A DNA stretch of 64,000 nucleotides from Mytilinidion resinicola (lineage: Eukaryota; Ascomycota; Dothideomycetes; Mytilinidiales; Mytilinidiaceae). Positions 1-10,441 of the stretch are shown in pieces. The stretch lies in the NCBI RefSeq assembly GCF_010093595.1, contig NW_022985443.1:1154804-1218803 (forward strand), given 5' to 3'. The notes below the pieces were generated by a model. That model searched no databases. It was not told the DNA's origin and saw nothing but the letters and a program-made list of their open reading frames with translations. Both the position numbers and the translations under genes were made by a program. How positions within the stretch are numbered: position 1 is the first letter of the stretch; every line of letters begins with the position of its first letter.

Positions 1-871
1 GCCACTCCGAGGCGGTCTCGGCGAAGCTTGCGCTTGCGACTCTTGAAGTGCTGATTCCGGGATGCCCTTGTTTGATTGTTAGCACAAGTCTAGACCAAAA
101 AGAGAGATGTCTTACAGTTAGGAGGTACTCGACCGCCCTGTCAGGGTTGAAGAATGCAGCCCGCATAGCACGGTCAATATCAGCCCTAGCGAATCCCATG
201 CTCTCCATATTGGCGATGGCAGCATCCCGCTCACTCCCCATTGTCAAGGCTGACGGATCGTTGAACCGAATGCCTTCGGTATTGGTCTGCTGGTTGCTCG
301 GGGCGGGTGACGGGGTCGCGGGAGCATTCTGGGCGGCAGAGGATGAGGCTGGTGCCGGTGCTGCGGGAGCTGCGGGAGTTTGGGCTGCTGCGGGAGCTGG
401 TGTAGACGGTGCCGCCTTACTTGACGATGCTGCAGATGCTTTGGGCTAGGGACGTGAGCAACTTGCTTGAGTAGAAGAGCAGCGGAACGAACCTTAGACA
501 CCATGCACACGACGAAGCCCTTCTCTTCGATGCTATAGGACTCGACTGTGTTGCTGTCTTGTAGAATCTTGCCTGTGCACTGTGAGAATGACGCCACATG
601 GTTGACGGAGGAGCTCCGCTCCACACACCGGAATAGATCAGCTTCTGCAACGCTGCGTCCCAGCCCTTCTCTGCGGAGATCTTCGCCTTGACATCGGCAA
701 TCTACAGGAAGTATGTTAACGGTGAAACCGTGAGGCGGAGTCGTGAATGCGCACTGTTTCCGAAGGTTCAGCTTCGATGACGAACTTTTGCTGCTTCAAA
801 TCCTGCGGCCCTTTGTCAGCACGACGCGTATAATCAGATCGCGATGGCGGTACCTTGAAGGTGAGCTTCAT
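1..871 (-). CDS. rad23: Rad23 homologue, N-terminal part (UBL and UBA1), cut by window edge
   Basis: Ubiquitin-shuttle and nucleotide-excision-repair factor; Rad23 family proteins carry polyubiquitylated cargo to the proteasome and stabilise the Rad4/XPC damage sensor. Six exons read on the minus strand: 854-871, 755-802, 629-701, 493-572, 116-445 and 1-66, giving 205 codons in one frame. The protein starts MKLTFKDLKQQKF and continues through a full ubiquitin-like domain (LIYSGKILQD, EEKGFVVCMVSK), an Ala/Pro-rich linker, then UBA1 (MGFARADIDRAM, AVEYLLTGIPE). The ATG at 871 is the family start and is followed by an intron after only six codons. Five introns inside 205 codons is unusually dense compared with its neighbours. 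The XPC-binding domain and second UBA lie beyond position 1. Domain order and the EYLLTGIPE motif make the identification secure. Confidence 0.93.
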
Positions 872-3225
872 GGTTGCGGTGGTGGGGTTGCGGTTTGGGT
901 GAGGTGGTGGTGTGGCGGAGCGGGGAGCTGGTGGAGTTGCGAGGACTCAGGACCTGGAGGGGGAGATTTTATGGTGGCAGGCTGCCAACGGCGATGGAAT
1001 ATGGCTACCTAGTCAGAGGAGCAGGCTGTGAATCGTGGGCCCTGGGCGAGTGAGTGAAGTGTGGAAGGCAAAGGTGGCAGGCAGAATTGCTGCTCGTCAC
1101 CGCCGCCGCCTGCCCGCCAAAATCGCGGATCGGCGTTGGAGTTGATCCGGATGCCTCAGGCAGAGAAATGCTACCTAGAACCCCGATCCACGAACCGCAG
1201 ACGACGGACTTCTGAACAGCTCTTGGCACACGAGGCGAGGAATCTATACTGACCAATACGCTCGCTGGACAACATGTTGGCCGTCATTTCGGTCTAAGCC
1301 AGTAGCGACTCGCAGCTGACTTGTAGTACAACTCGATCTATCGGACTGGCCAAGAAGTTCTGATGGCACTGTCGCTCTCGAAAAGGTGCGTTGGACCTCC
1401 AAAATGCTAAACTCTTCTGTCAAGCAGTTTCTAGTCTGGTTTGGCTTTGTACGTGTCAGTATCTTGTCAGTCGGTCTGTTCGAACTCCACTGTCACTTCG
1501 CACCGCCACACGGTCCCATAGGTTGGCACGCCAGCTCCAGCTGCTGGACAGACCCGATCTGTGGCTCGTGCGAGGTGTCAGGTGACGCTGAGACTGTGGC
1601 TGGTGTTTCAAGTCCCTCTCAGGGGATCCTGGGCAAGTCGACACTTCATTTCGACGCCGCCGCACCATCCTACATAGAGCGCCGTGAGGCCCGCCGACAG
1701 GGCTGCGCAGAATGCGACCGCCCCCAGGCTGAGAATTTCTTACGGCAGTTGTCAGCGGCCTCATGTGAGGGTGCAGACGGCGCCGACTCGCACACAGCAA
1801 TGGCGTCAGTCCTGCCAGGGCATATGCACTTCAGCTTCCTGTACGACGCTCTGCAACCTGTCCTACAGACCGACTCTGCAGCCCATGCTGTGCGAGGTGG
1901 ACGCGGCAGCCAATACTTCGCGGCCGGAATCCTTCACGGGCCGCGCGGGAAATTCTGCTGGATACGATAAACTTCAGCGCCGTTGCTGACGGCGGGTCCA
2001 ACGGCTAGCGTTGACGACAATACAATAACAACGCGTGCTGAAATGAAGGAGTGTCCCCGCGTGGAGCGTGAAGAGGCCTCCCCCGTGCAAACGAAAGCTT
2101 CCCGGGGCTGATCGTTTGAGCCGACAGGATGCCGGGCTGATCATTGGTCATAGTTTCGCCTTGTGTTCTGCGTCGCGCTGGGCTTGTTGTCGCGAGCAGA
2201 CCTTCTAGAAGGCCTCGCGCGCTGCCCCCGTCTCAGAATAGCACCATTCATCTCCTATGCGCACCGTCTGGACGACCGCGCCTCAAACACATGTCCAGGC
2301 ATCCTGTCCAAGTTAGAATCAACCAGATCCAGTGAGCATATCTCTGGAAGCATCAGCGTGCAGCGTCGGCGTGCAGGTGGCAGCGCTCCTGATCCGGCGA
2401 GCCACTCCATGTCGCGCATCGGGGGCATCCATGCTTGCTCCACCATGTCCAGCGCGTGCTGCAGGTCCATGCCTACAACATCTCGTAAGTCAGCCTCTTA
2501 AGAGGCCGGGTTTAATATCGAGGCTCCCCACAGCCTCCGCTGCCTGTTCGCTCATCCGTCTTCCCCCGTTGCCCCATTCTCTTTACCCGTCACTACTTCT
2601 GCGTTTACATTCTCCCACCCAACTTCACACGTTTGATTCACCGCTGCACCGCTCGACACCGCCAGCCTGGATTGCCATATCGCCAGGAAACACTCCCCGG
2701 CATAGGCTACTTGCACAAGCCACAGCTGCGTCCCGAGAGCGTGAAACCGTCTTCCTAGCCCCGCAGCACTCGACCGCGTTGGCTATATATCATCACACAT
2801 ATACCAACAAGTCTGGTCTCGCCCTTTCACGCGTCCAGCCAACCAGCCAGTTGGCTCTGCACCTGACCTCGGCCCTGTTACTCTGTCAGCAACCCGCCGA
2901 GCGGGCATTGATGCCGCTTCTCTCCTGATTCCCTCGCCGCTACCCACCTACTTTTCTTCCATTTGGTGGACTTTAGTGCCATGGTCCGAAGATTGTTGTT
3001 GTAGGAACTGGATTGGGGAGCCGTACACATTCGTTTTATTATTAGCCTGATAGCATACGTTCGTTTCTTTTGGTCGCTGCAGGACGTGCCAGTTTCGCAC
3101 CTGTGCGTCCGTCTTTCGAGACCCCCATACAGCAAAAGCATCTCCCACGTATCCCGATACAAATCAGCTCCACCGTCACGCTTTCACGTCTCTCTACGAC
3201 CCTCGTTTGTAAATCTTTCGCTATC
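872..3225. other. Long intergenic stretch, no supported gene
   Basis: Open frames on both strands (for example 1386-1970 plus and 1456-1800 minus) overlap each other, have no recognisable domains and lack family-like composition. The right third, about 2520-3225, is pyrimidine-rich on the plus strand and holds a TATATA-like tract near 2783. This fits a promoter and long 5' leader for the gene starting at 3226. The left end should contain the rad23 promoter. Confidence 0.5.
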
Positions 3226-4677
3226 ATGGCGGGCCACAGGAAATTCGGATCTGGACGTCTATTTCTTTCTGTCCTTGGAGTTGTGACCTGGGTGGTGACT
3301 GCGGCCTCCACCGTTTACACCATTCTCGATGCTGCCTCATTGGCTGTCGCGGGTCTCTCGTTTCGCGGTTTGGGCATTGCTGCTGCCTCATTGGACGTCG
3401 TTTCATTATGTTGTGTGGGGCTTTTCTTGATGCAGTATGCATGGAAAAAAGACGGCATTTGGCCCAACTCGAAACGATTAAAGCAGACCCTAGCACTGAC
3501 ATGCATCACATTGTCGGCTGTTTCCTTGATTATGTCTTTGATCACTCTTATTGTCATCAAGCAGAACCATGACGAAGTCTCGCGAAAGACGACGAGAAAT
3601 TGGACGGATCGACTTCCAGCCAAGTTTGCCGTATGGGCCACTTCATGCATCACTCAGATGGCTCTGTACTCTTTCACCCTTGTCTTCAAACGCGTCTCTT
3701 CCAACACATCCAATACCTTTGTTCAACAACGTCGGGAAGATCCCCGCGATTCCGTCATGCCCGAAATGCATCAGCAGCCACCTTCGACGGATATGCAAAC
3801 TCTGGCCCCACTACATGCTCACAAAGAGTCTCTTGGGTCTTTGCCGTCTCCCACATTCTCTACACGCTCTTCGCAATCACTCAGGTCATGGCGGGAGTCC
3901 CTCCAACAAGTCGTCCGCCCTGTCACATCTCGCACAAAACTCATCCGATCCTCAATATCACAAGGCCGGGACTCTCGCAGCGTCCATTCGGACGGCCAAT
4001 CTTTCGAGGCCATCCAAAACGATGGTTTTGACGCATGGGACACCTCAAGCGTGGACCCACAAACCCAAAACGCCATCATGGCAGCAATTCCTTTTGGCTT
4101 GGAAACAATACCAGGCTCGCGGCCTGCATCTCCCGCCCACGCCCTCGACGGCCCCTTCGTAGATTCACCTTCTGGCCGATCCTCACCTGCTCTATCGCTT
4201 CCGCCCAAAATATACACAGATTATTCTCGCCCACCAAGTCCAGCTGTCAGCGAGGCTCACATCCATCCTCTCTTCCGAACCGACTCTCCTACGCCAGCGC
4301 CCGCCGCAACACCTGGCACAATCGTCCACGCATCGCCGATGAGTGGGTCGATTATTACTTGTCCCCCGCGTATGCGCTCGAACAGCAGCATGAGCAACAA
4401 CCGCGCCACGAGCCCGGGTCGCCTCCGAAGCGACAGCCGCACCAACAGCCCAGCTCGCATGCGGAGCAATAGCCTCGCAGCGAGCCCAAGTCCGCTAGCA
4501 CACTCGAAGAGCTTCCCAACGGGCTCATCATCACGAACGCCCAGCCCACCGAGCAGGGAGATGACGCCGCCGATTCCAGACTTCATTCTCACGAGTAGCC
4601 CACGAAGTAGTTACGGCGGTGGGTCAGCGAGGCCGAAGATCAGCCTGCAGGCTGATAGAGGCCGGGCTTTGGTATAA
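3226..4677 (+). CDS. Four-TM membrane protein with Ser/Pro-rich cytosolic tail
   Basis: Single-exon gene of 483 residues; I do not recognise a named family. The frame is open upstream to a TTG at 3070, but the first ATG is at 3226 (MAGHRKFGSG) and is followed at once by the first hydrophobic segment. Four membrane spans lie in the first ~165 residues: around LFLSVLGVVTWVV, LDVVSLCCVGLFL, TLSAVSLIMSLIT and WATSCITQMALYS. The remaining two thirds is low-complexity and rich in Ser, Pro and Arg, with repeated SPGRLRS / SPARMRS-like units near residues 390-450, probably a disordered, phosphorylated cytosolic tail. Small four-TM proteins with disordered C-termini are common in filamentous ascomycetes, often at the plasma membrane. 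The function is unknown. Confidence 0.8.
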   Translation: MAGHRKFGSGRLFLSVLGVVTWVVTAASTVYTILDAASLAVAGLSFRGLGIAAASLDVVSLCCVGLFLMQYAWKKDGIWPNSKRLKQTLALTCITLSAVSLIMSLITLIVIKQNHDEVSRKTTRNWTDRLPAKFAVWATSCITQMALYSFTLVFKRVSSNTSNTFVQQRREDPRDSVMPEMHQQPPSTDMQTLAPLHAHKESLGSLPSPTFSTRSSQSLRSWRESLQQVVRPVTSRTKLIRSSISQGRDSRSVHSDGQSFEAIQNDGFDAWDTSSVDPQTQNAIMAAIPFGLETIPGSRPASPAHALDGPFVDSPSGRSSPALSLPPKIYTDYSRPPSPAVSEAHIHPLFRTDSPTPAPAATPGTIVHASPMSGSIITCPPRMRSNSSMSNNRATSPGRLRSDSRTNSPARMRSNSLAASPSPLAHSKSFPTGSSSRTPSPPSREMTPPIPDFILTSSPRSSYGGGSARPKISLQADRGRALV

Positions 4678-5032
4678 CTGGCTATACCTTTTGTATAATT
4701 TCTTTTGTAACGTAGTCGTAGTGGTGGGTAAGAGACGCTGGGGGGATGAATTAATGTGTGGTCTGGCACTCTTTACGAAGGTTAACGACGTATGCGGACG
4801 AGCTGGCTGGTTGACCCGGCTCGTATACCCCCTCTTTATGCAGGATACACTGGACCGAGAGCGCTCGAGCTCGAGTGGGTAACTCGGAGAAATGGGCGTT
4901 GAGAAACAGAAAGATAAAATTTGGGGGTAGATTTTAATCTTTGAATTGAATTAAACTGTAAAATCGTTATATCGTATCGTGCTATACGTGAGCGTATGAT
5001 TGTATTGGATGTATACTAGGAGAATGCTGCAT
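4678..5032. other. Intergenic region between convergent genes
   Basis: A 355-nt spacer between the plus gene ending at 4677 and the minus gene ending at 5033. It is AT-rich around 4910-4990 and should hold both 3' untranslated regions. No RNA gene or repeat is seen. Confidence 0.5.
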
Positions 5033-6472
5033 CTACCCCAACCAATCCACCCACCCAGGTTTCATCGTATTCGCGCCCGAGTAATCATGAAAATACAACC
5101 TCACAATCAACGCCACCTTCAACATCCCATACCCCGCCAGCGCGAAGTTCAAACCTGCCCAGCTCCGCGGCACAAACTTCTCATTCATCTCCGCAACCAC
5201 CTCGCTAAACGTCTTGCTGCGCACCTTCGAGACCAGGAAGGTGGAACAAAGAAACAGCGCACTAGCAACCCCCACCCAAAAGAGCCATATCAGCGAGTTC
5301 AGATAGATAAACGTCCACTTCCCCTTCTGGATAGCGGAGAAGTTAAATACGAGGAATATCGGCACCGAGACGGGCCAGAATGTCGAGATGAGCACCGCGA
5401 TAGCGGCGGCTACGAGGGCCGTTGTTACGAACACCGTGCGCGCGATGCGTGGCCAGCTCGTCCACGGCTCTGGCCAGCCTTGGATGCTGAAGGTCGTGCC
5501 GTACGCGGCGATGTACTCTTCATAGGCCTGGTTGTCCAGGCGCCGCCAGGGGCCGGGATTGCTGATGGAGGTGCTTTTTTGCTGGAGGGCTTCGCGGAAG
5601 GGGTCGAGCGCGGCCATGAGGCGGGCTACGGCGTAGGCTTCACGTTCGCGCTCGCCTTTCGAGGGGGGCGGGCCGGGGGAGAGGCAGAGCCAGGCGAGGG
5701 CGTCGATGATGAAGAAGGATAAGTAGTAGCTGCATGCTAGCACGGTTGTGCGAATGGTGCCCGTGGCGGCGGATGCTTTGACGAGGGTGAGGGTTGTGAG
5801 GATGGAGCCGAGGAGGCGGGAGACGTTGAAGTCGCGGAGGGAGGTGAGGAAGGGGTCGAGGTGTTCTAAGGCCTCTTGTGGGGTCATGTTTAGACGCGCC
5901 AGGTGCATTTCTTGGTCGTTGAGGGCTACGTTGAAGCTTTCTGTGGTGATTGGTGCGGCGTTTGATGGGGCGTCCACTAGCCACCAGCTCTCTCCTTCGC
6001 CGAGTGCATTACGCAGGGCGAGAGATGCTCGGATAGAGCGACGGATGCTCTGGTGGTGGTAGAATATGCCTTTTAGCACCAGGATGAAGAGGGCGACGGC
6101 TTCCATGATTCCGAACTCGGGGACCAGGCGGTAGAGGCCTTTATGGCCGAGCCAAGTTAGGGAGCCCGGCATGTGGACGACGCAGCCTACACCTAGGATG
6201 AGCAGCATCCATAAGGCGTTGCCCTGGGATAGCTCTTGGGCGTGGCATCTTTGAACAGTGGCGTTTTGGGGTGGTGGTTCTGTGGGTTGTTCAAGCTCTA
6301 AGACAGGAGGATCGTAATAGACAGGTTGGAACGAAGAAGAACCAAATGGGGGGGATCTTAGAGAAAGGTGTGTATCGTGCGAATAATATTCCACAGTTGT
6401 GGTTGAGATGGTGGTGACAAAAAGGAGCCAAGCCAGGAAAGGCAAGGCGGGGTGAGCGAAACTGAACTTCAT
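5033..6472 (-). CDS. Multi-pass membrane protein, member A of a divergent paralogous pair
   Basis: Single exon, 479 residues, ATG at 6472. The N-terminus (PALPFLAWLLFVTTI) resembles a signal peptide or first span. Further hydrophobic spans occur around WMLLILGVGCVV, VALFILVLKGIFY, VLACSYYLSFFIIDALAWL, TVFVTTALVAAAIAVLI, LNSLIWLFWVGVASALFL and LNFALAGYGMLKVALIV, so about seven. It is a paralogue of the gene at 6751, transcribed divergently from the same 278-nt spacer. Shared landmarks in the same order are ALW, CVV-x-x-PGSL, YR-x-x-PE-x-G-x-x-E, an R-x(3)-G-x-G-x(2)-WW block and a C-terminal W-x-DWLG ending. No enzyme or transporter motif is recognisable and I do not assign a function. Confidence 0.85.
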   Translation of the reverse strand: MKFSFAHPALPFLAWLLFVTTISTTTVEYYSHDTHLSLRSPPFGSSSFQPVYYDPPVLELEQPTEPPPQNATVQRCHAQELSQGNALWMLLILGVGCVVHMPGSLTWLGHKGLYRLVPEFGIMEAVALFILVLKGIFYHHQSIRRSIRASLALRNALGEGESWWLVDAPSNAAPITTESFNVALNDQEMHLARLNMTPQEALEHLDPFLTSLRDFNVSRLLGSILTTLTLVKASAATGTIRTTVLACSYYLSFFIIDALAWLCLSPGPPPSKGEREREAYAVARLMAALDPFREALQQKSTSISNPGPWRRLDNQAYEEYIAAYGTTFSIQGWPEPWTSWPRIARTVFVTTALVAAAIAVLISTFWPVSVPIFLVFNFSAIQKGKWTFIYLNSLIWLFWVGVASALFLCSTFLVSKVRSKTFSEVVAEMNEKFVPRSWAGLNFALAGYGMLKVALIVRLYFHDYSGANTMKPGWVDWLG

Positions 6473-6750
6473 TCTTCAGCTCCAACTCTCCATCAACGAA
6501 GGGAATGCGGTGCTCATGGTGTCTGCAGAGTGCTTAAAGATGCGGCCTCTGGCATCGCACAGCCTCATTGCCTTGTACGAGGTTCGCATGCTCTCCTGCC
6601 CGTACGAAGCCGCTAAAGACGCCTTGCCATGGGCACAGCCACCAAACAAGTCTGTTCTTCTGGATGATTGATAATGGCGCATCGTAGCCTTGTACCCACC
6701 TCATCGCGTTGCTTCATTCTTTCTTTCTTCATTTCTAGTCACCTATCAAT
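6473..6750. promoter_or_regulatory. Shared intergenic promoter region of the divergent membrane-protein pair
   Basis: A 278-nt spacer separates the two ATGs (6472 minus, 6751 plus), so both paralogues must use promoter elements within it or in the neighbouring coding region. The right end carries a pyrimidine-rich tract (TTCTTTCTTTCTTC near 6718) just before the plus-strand start. No canonical TATA box is obvious. Its role as a bidirectional promoter is inferred from layout only. Confidence 0.5.
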
Positions 6751-8461
6751 ATGGTATGGAGTTTTTCGTTCAGCCTTTGGGTTGTCAACGGCGCGTATGT
6801 TAGCAACTACAACGCGTCGCTTTACCGGGAGCCGGATATTATCGAGATAGACGACTGTGGGCCTGCGAACTTGATATCTGCTGGTTTTGCATTATGGCTC
6901 GTTCTTGTGCCTGCAGTTGCATGTGTAGTACAGTTGCCGGGATCTCTAGTTCTATACCGACGTTCAAATTTCTATCGCTTTTCTCCTGAGCTGGGCCTGG
7001 TAGAGACGCTAGCAGTACTATCTCTACTCACGAAGGCGTTATGGAAAGGCTATCGATGGGACGAAAGCATTGCTGCCGTCTTTGCAGTAAGAGATGGAAT
7101 TGGGCAGGGGGACCTATGGTGGAGAAAGGACCTCGAGGCGATGTTTCCTGCTGACGAAGTGGCAGATGTTCCAGGTTGGCTCAATCCGTATCACACTCCA
7201 AAGTCCCCAATTGCTAATTGTCGTAGACGTAGCTAATGCTTCGGACCAAGATTTGGACGAGACTTCGAGCGATCATAGGGAAGCGTCAGTCAACGACGGT
7301 GTCAACGATGCAGACGCCGCAGAGGAAGGAGAACACGCAGAAGACGCCGAAAGTGTAGAAGACGCAGAGGGCTCTGAGGATCTAGCCGACGTTGGGGATG
7401 CTGAAGTTACGGAGGATGCTGAGACTACCGCAGAGGTTGAGGCTACCGACCCAACTGATGACGATTCCGATACTCTAGATGACCGTATTCGGGATTACCT
7501 AAACTCAAAGCTTGCTCCGAGGTTGGAACCTCTATCACAAGAACGTGTACTAGGAGCAGGACTGTTCCTAGTAGCATTCATCAAGATTATCGCCATGGTC
7601 AAAGCTTCTATAAATAGTGGCGTCCGACTGAGCTGCTATCTTGCTCTTGCTTACTCCACTAGCTACATCATTCTGGAGTTCCTGACTTGGAGTTACATCT
7701 TTCCTTTGCGTCATAATTCTCTGCGAAACGTACCTCCGGAGAACCTTCTCGATGTCATCAAATACGTTGATCCGGGGAACAATCCCTTCACTTTTCCATC
7801 TGAGCTAGGTCCGAAACCCAATACAACCTCCATACCATTGGGTTCTATTAGCCCCCAAAGTCAAACGCCACTCTCACTGTCATCCCAAGTATTTAGACCG
7901 TATCCGGGATCGGCCGAATATCCATGGAATAAATCCATCGCCATCATCACCGCAACGCTCGGCTTCCTTGGTCCCCTGACATGGCTCGTCGTCCTGTCGA
8001 ATATCTTACATCCTGCCTATGGGGCTGTCATCATTTCTTGCGCGGCAGTTGGTTTCCTTCTAGCTCGCCTAGGAGGAAAATGGGTCTATCATATACTGCG
8101 CCAAACACTCCTTCGGCCGAAACCTCAACAGCCTTCTTCTGGCAGATCAAGAAACTCGATTTCCTCGCAAGCCAACGCAAACACGAACACAGCCACTGCC
8201 GATCCAGAATCTGGTTCCGAAACCACTATACCTACCCCCCCACGGGATCCCTTCGTTCAGTACAACACGCACGGCATCATACACTTCTTCACCATATGGC
8301 TCTGGCGACGAATCACGGTTGTGAATCTCTACTCCGCAATATGGGTGGCCGTTATATGCTACTACTTTGCGCGCATATTTCCGGTGAAAGCGGGACTGGT
8401 AGGTGATTCGCCAGAGGCCATGGTACCGCAGAAACCGAGATGGCTGGACTGGCTGGGTTAG
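6751..8461 (+). CDS. Multi-pass membrane protein, member B of a divergent paralogous pair
   Basis: Two exons, 6751-7174 and 7227-8461, give 552 residues. The 52-nt intron (donor GTTGGC, acceptor GTCGTAG, branch-like GCTAATT) is needed to join two frames; the donor is weak, and an acceptor six bases downstream would also keep frame. The protein matches the gene at 5033-6472: FALWLVLVPAVACVVQLPGSL, YRFSPELGLVET, VRDGIGQGDLWW, then late membrane spans and a terminal RWLDWLG. It differs by an inserted acidic segment of ~70 residues just after the intron, full of Asp/Glu/Ala, absent from the partner. Hydrophobic spans near the C-terminus include IAIITATLGFLGPLTWLVVL and YSAIWVAVICYYFA. Function unknown. 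Confidence 0.8.
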
Positions 8462-8889
8462 GATGATTTCGGATTTGTGGTTATGCATTGGGAATTTACG
8501 CTGGGTTTGAATTTGGGATGGCTGGACGTTTCGAGATACCCGAGAGTGAGAACTAGGGCGTGAGTTGACGCTCGGTTTGTTGGCCATGCGAGGAACCTCC
8601 GGTAGCTGTTCTCGTCTATCAATTCCTATTTTACTCTTGTTCGGTTCACGCCGCCATAAGATCTATATCGTGTAGTCAAGCTTCAATTGGATAATATCTG
8701 AAGCCAGCTGTTATACTCATCACGGCGCGTAGTGCTCTTTCTTACCTCTTCTACATCTTCTTCCCCTACAATTCGGATTTCTCTTGGAGGGGCAATGGGA
8801 AATGTACAGCCTGTAAGCCTAAACTCGGTGGGACTGTCGTCTCATCCAACTCACTAACTCAGAAGGTCAAAAAAAGGAGTTTTCCATCG
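8462..8889. other. Intergenic region, 3' flank of membrane-protein gene B
   Basis: No coding signal is seen. A run of seven T on the minus strand near 8873-8879 lies just beyond the tRNA-like element at 8890-8990 and is suitably placed as its RNA polymerase III terminator. Confidence 0.45.
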
Positions 8890-8990
8890 TCCGGCGCCAA
8901 GGATCGAACTTGGGTCTCAACTTTTAGTACCGCAAGGGGTGAGCCAAGCGGTGTTAAAATATGTATTATAACCAACTAAACCACACCGGA
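8890..8990 (-). tRNA. tRNA-like element 1 (anticodon not assignable; possible intron-bearing tRNA, pseudo-tRNA or SINE head)
   Basis: 101 nt on the minus strand. The ends TCCGGTG and CGCCGGA pair over seven positions as an acceptor stem. TGGTTTAGTTGG matches a polymerase III A box, and CCAAG-TTCGATC-CTTGG is a perfect T arm and B box. Seven T follow about 11 nt downstream. The centre does not form a normal 5-bp anticodon stem with a T33 loop; it forms an extended hairpin, TTTTA..ACCGC pairing with GCGGT..TAAAA. Three similar elements occur at 10211, 48783 and 49617. The AGAC variable loop and D arm resemble Asp/Glu tRNAs, but I cannot name an anticodon. Confidence 0.5.
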
Positions 8991-10210
8991 TTATTTCGAG
9001 ACGGGAATAGCATCTTCATGTACTTGATGGCAATATCAACACTTAGAAATTGGTATACTCATTTACTGCGATGTCTGTCTGGTTCATTCATTTGGGGATG
9101 TGATCAGAGAAATTGGCTAATATAATAGCTACTCGGAGACCCTCAATACAGCACCCGTTCTCACAGCGCTTTGACATATTCCTCCAACATTCCTTCTCCG
9201 AGCCTCGATATATACTCCATCGGCGGTATTCCGATCTCCGAGTCCCATCCGCCATCTTCCACTCGGTCTCGTGTTAGATCTCGCGACATGCCGACTCAGA
9301 CCCTTCATAGCTCAGGACTTGACATGTAAACTGTAATTCCTTCAATATTGTGCTGATTCCGCGTAGCGCTTTCCATTCCTTCGCCACTAGTCTAGGACTA
9401 GGGCTGAGCTCCTCCGTGTCCGCACTTGCAGCAGAGTCCATGCTCTTGAGCGACAAAGTCCAAGGGTATCCGAATCAAGTCACCGTCAGCATCGATGTAC
9501 TCCATTACATCATAATCGCTCTCTGTGTCTGGATAGAGCATCGGATCTGCATCTTCGTCGGACTAAGCTGCGGGCCATTCAGTGGTGTCCATCCATCTGA
9601 CATTGTAGGGATAGTGCGCTGCAAGGCAAGCTTGTCGTAGAGGACGAGTTGGATGTCAAAGCTGTAAAAAGACAGATGTAGACGATGCAAAAAGGGAAGT
9701 AGATGTAGAGGACAGGTTAAAGGCGATGAAGTGAGGTTGTTGAAAGGCGGCCAGCTGCTCCCTCCGTTCCAATACTCCACCCCTGCCATCACGCCTCAGC
9801 CGGAACCTTCTTTCGACGACTCCAAACAACAACATGAAGAAGATTTGGACTGCATTCTCGACGCTACCATACTATAGGGCCACCCCTGTGCTACATTTGA
9901 GCTTGCACCGATATACGGTACTGGAACATGCGCTTTAGCGTTCTGCTCAGCACCCATCTCAGCGACTCCCCTTTTCCTAAAACTTTTAGTACCGTTACCG
10001 GAAGCAACTTAGGCCTGTTCCATTCTTTTAATTCTTCCCCACTCGCGTTCTTCCCAACCTCACATCTTATCCAGACTCCCAAAGAAGAATGCTCTCCGGG
10101 AGCACTCCCCACAACGATAAATAAGCGCATTCCCGCTTACGCAGTCACCCTTTCCGACCCTTTCCCGCCGCAAAAAAGAAACAGAAAGCAGAAACCTAAA
10201 AGAAGAGGTG
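8991..10210. other. Intergenic stretch with one short acidic reading frame
   Basis: No complete gene is supported. On the minus strand a 47-codon frame, 9541-9398, starts MLYPDTESDYDVMEYIDADG and has strongly protein-like acidic composition. It is preceded in frame by Asp/Glu-rich codons and then a TAG that could be read as a splice acceptor (CAGCTTAG). I could not find a matching upstream exon, so it may be a gene relic. The rest is unremarkable. Confidence 0.25.
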
Positions 10211-10321
10211 TCCAGCGCTCAGGTCGAACATGGGTTACCTGAGCCAATAAGCAAAAGCAGCCGAACTTCCCTCCGACGCAGGCTCTGCAGTAGGCGTTAT
10301 GGCCAACTAAACTACACCGGA
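10211..10321 (-). tRNA. tRNA-like element 2 (possible Cys GCA loop with a central insert; degenerate T arm)
   Basis: 111 nt on the minus strand. The acceptor ends TCCGGTG/CGCTGGA pair, with wobble. The A box reads TAGTTTAGTTGG and the D stem GTT/AAC is good. The anticodon region offers stem GCCTA against TTGGC (four of five pairs) around a CTGCAGA loop, which would place anticodon GCA (Cys), with an insert of roughly 35-40 nt after position 37. The T arm is poor: TTCGACC is preceded by bases that do not pair with CTGAG, though CTCAGG/CCTGAG can form a larger hairpin. T-runs lie downstream at about 10174-10200. Probably a decayed relative of element 1. Confidence 0.35.
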
Positions 10322-10441
10322 TGTGGCTTGTAGCTGCGACGGCAACCGCGCGGCTTATCAGAGAGACACACGAGACACGGGGCACGGGCCAAGGAGATGC
10401 TGGGATGTCCGGGCTCGAGTGATGGAAGTCACGAGGGCGGC

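Noticed and set aside
1386..1970. 194-codon open frame on the plus strand
   Set aside because: A minus-strand frame of similar character overlaps it, and it has no domain, no promoter signal and a chance-like composition.
2332..2928. 198-codon open frame on the plus strand
   Set aside because: It lies in a pyrimidine-rich leader before the gene at 3226; the Leu/Pro/Ser content follows from base composition.
3070..3225. Upstream extension of the four-TM protein from a TTG codon
   Set aside because: There is no ATG in the extension, and the ATG at 3226 is followed directly by the first membrane span.
5000..5722. 240-codon plus-strand frame overlapping membrane protein A
   Set aside because: The opposite strand carries a clear membrane protein homologous to its neighbour; this frame is its antisense shadow.
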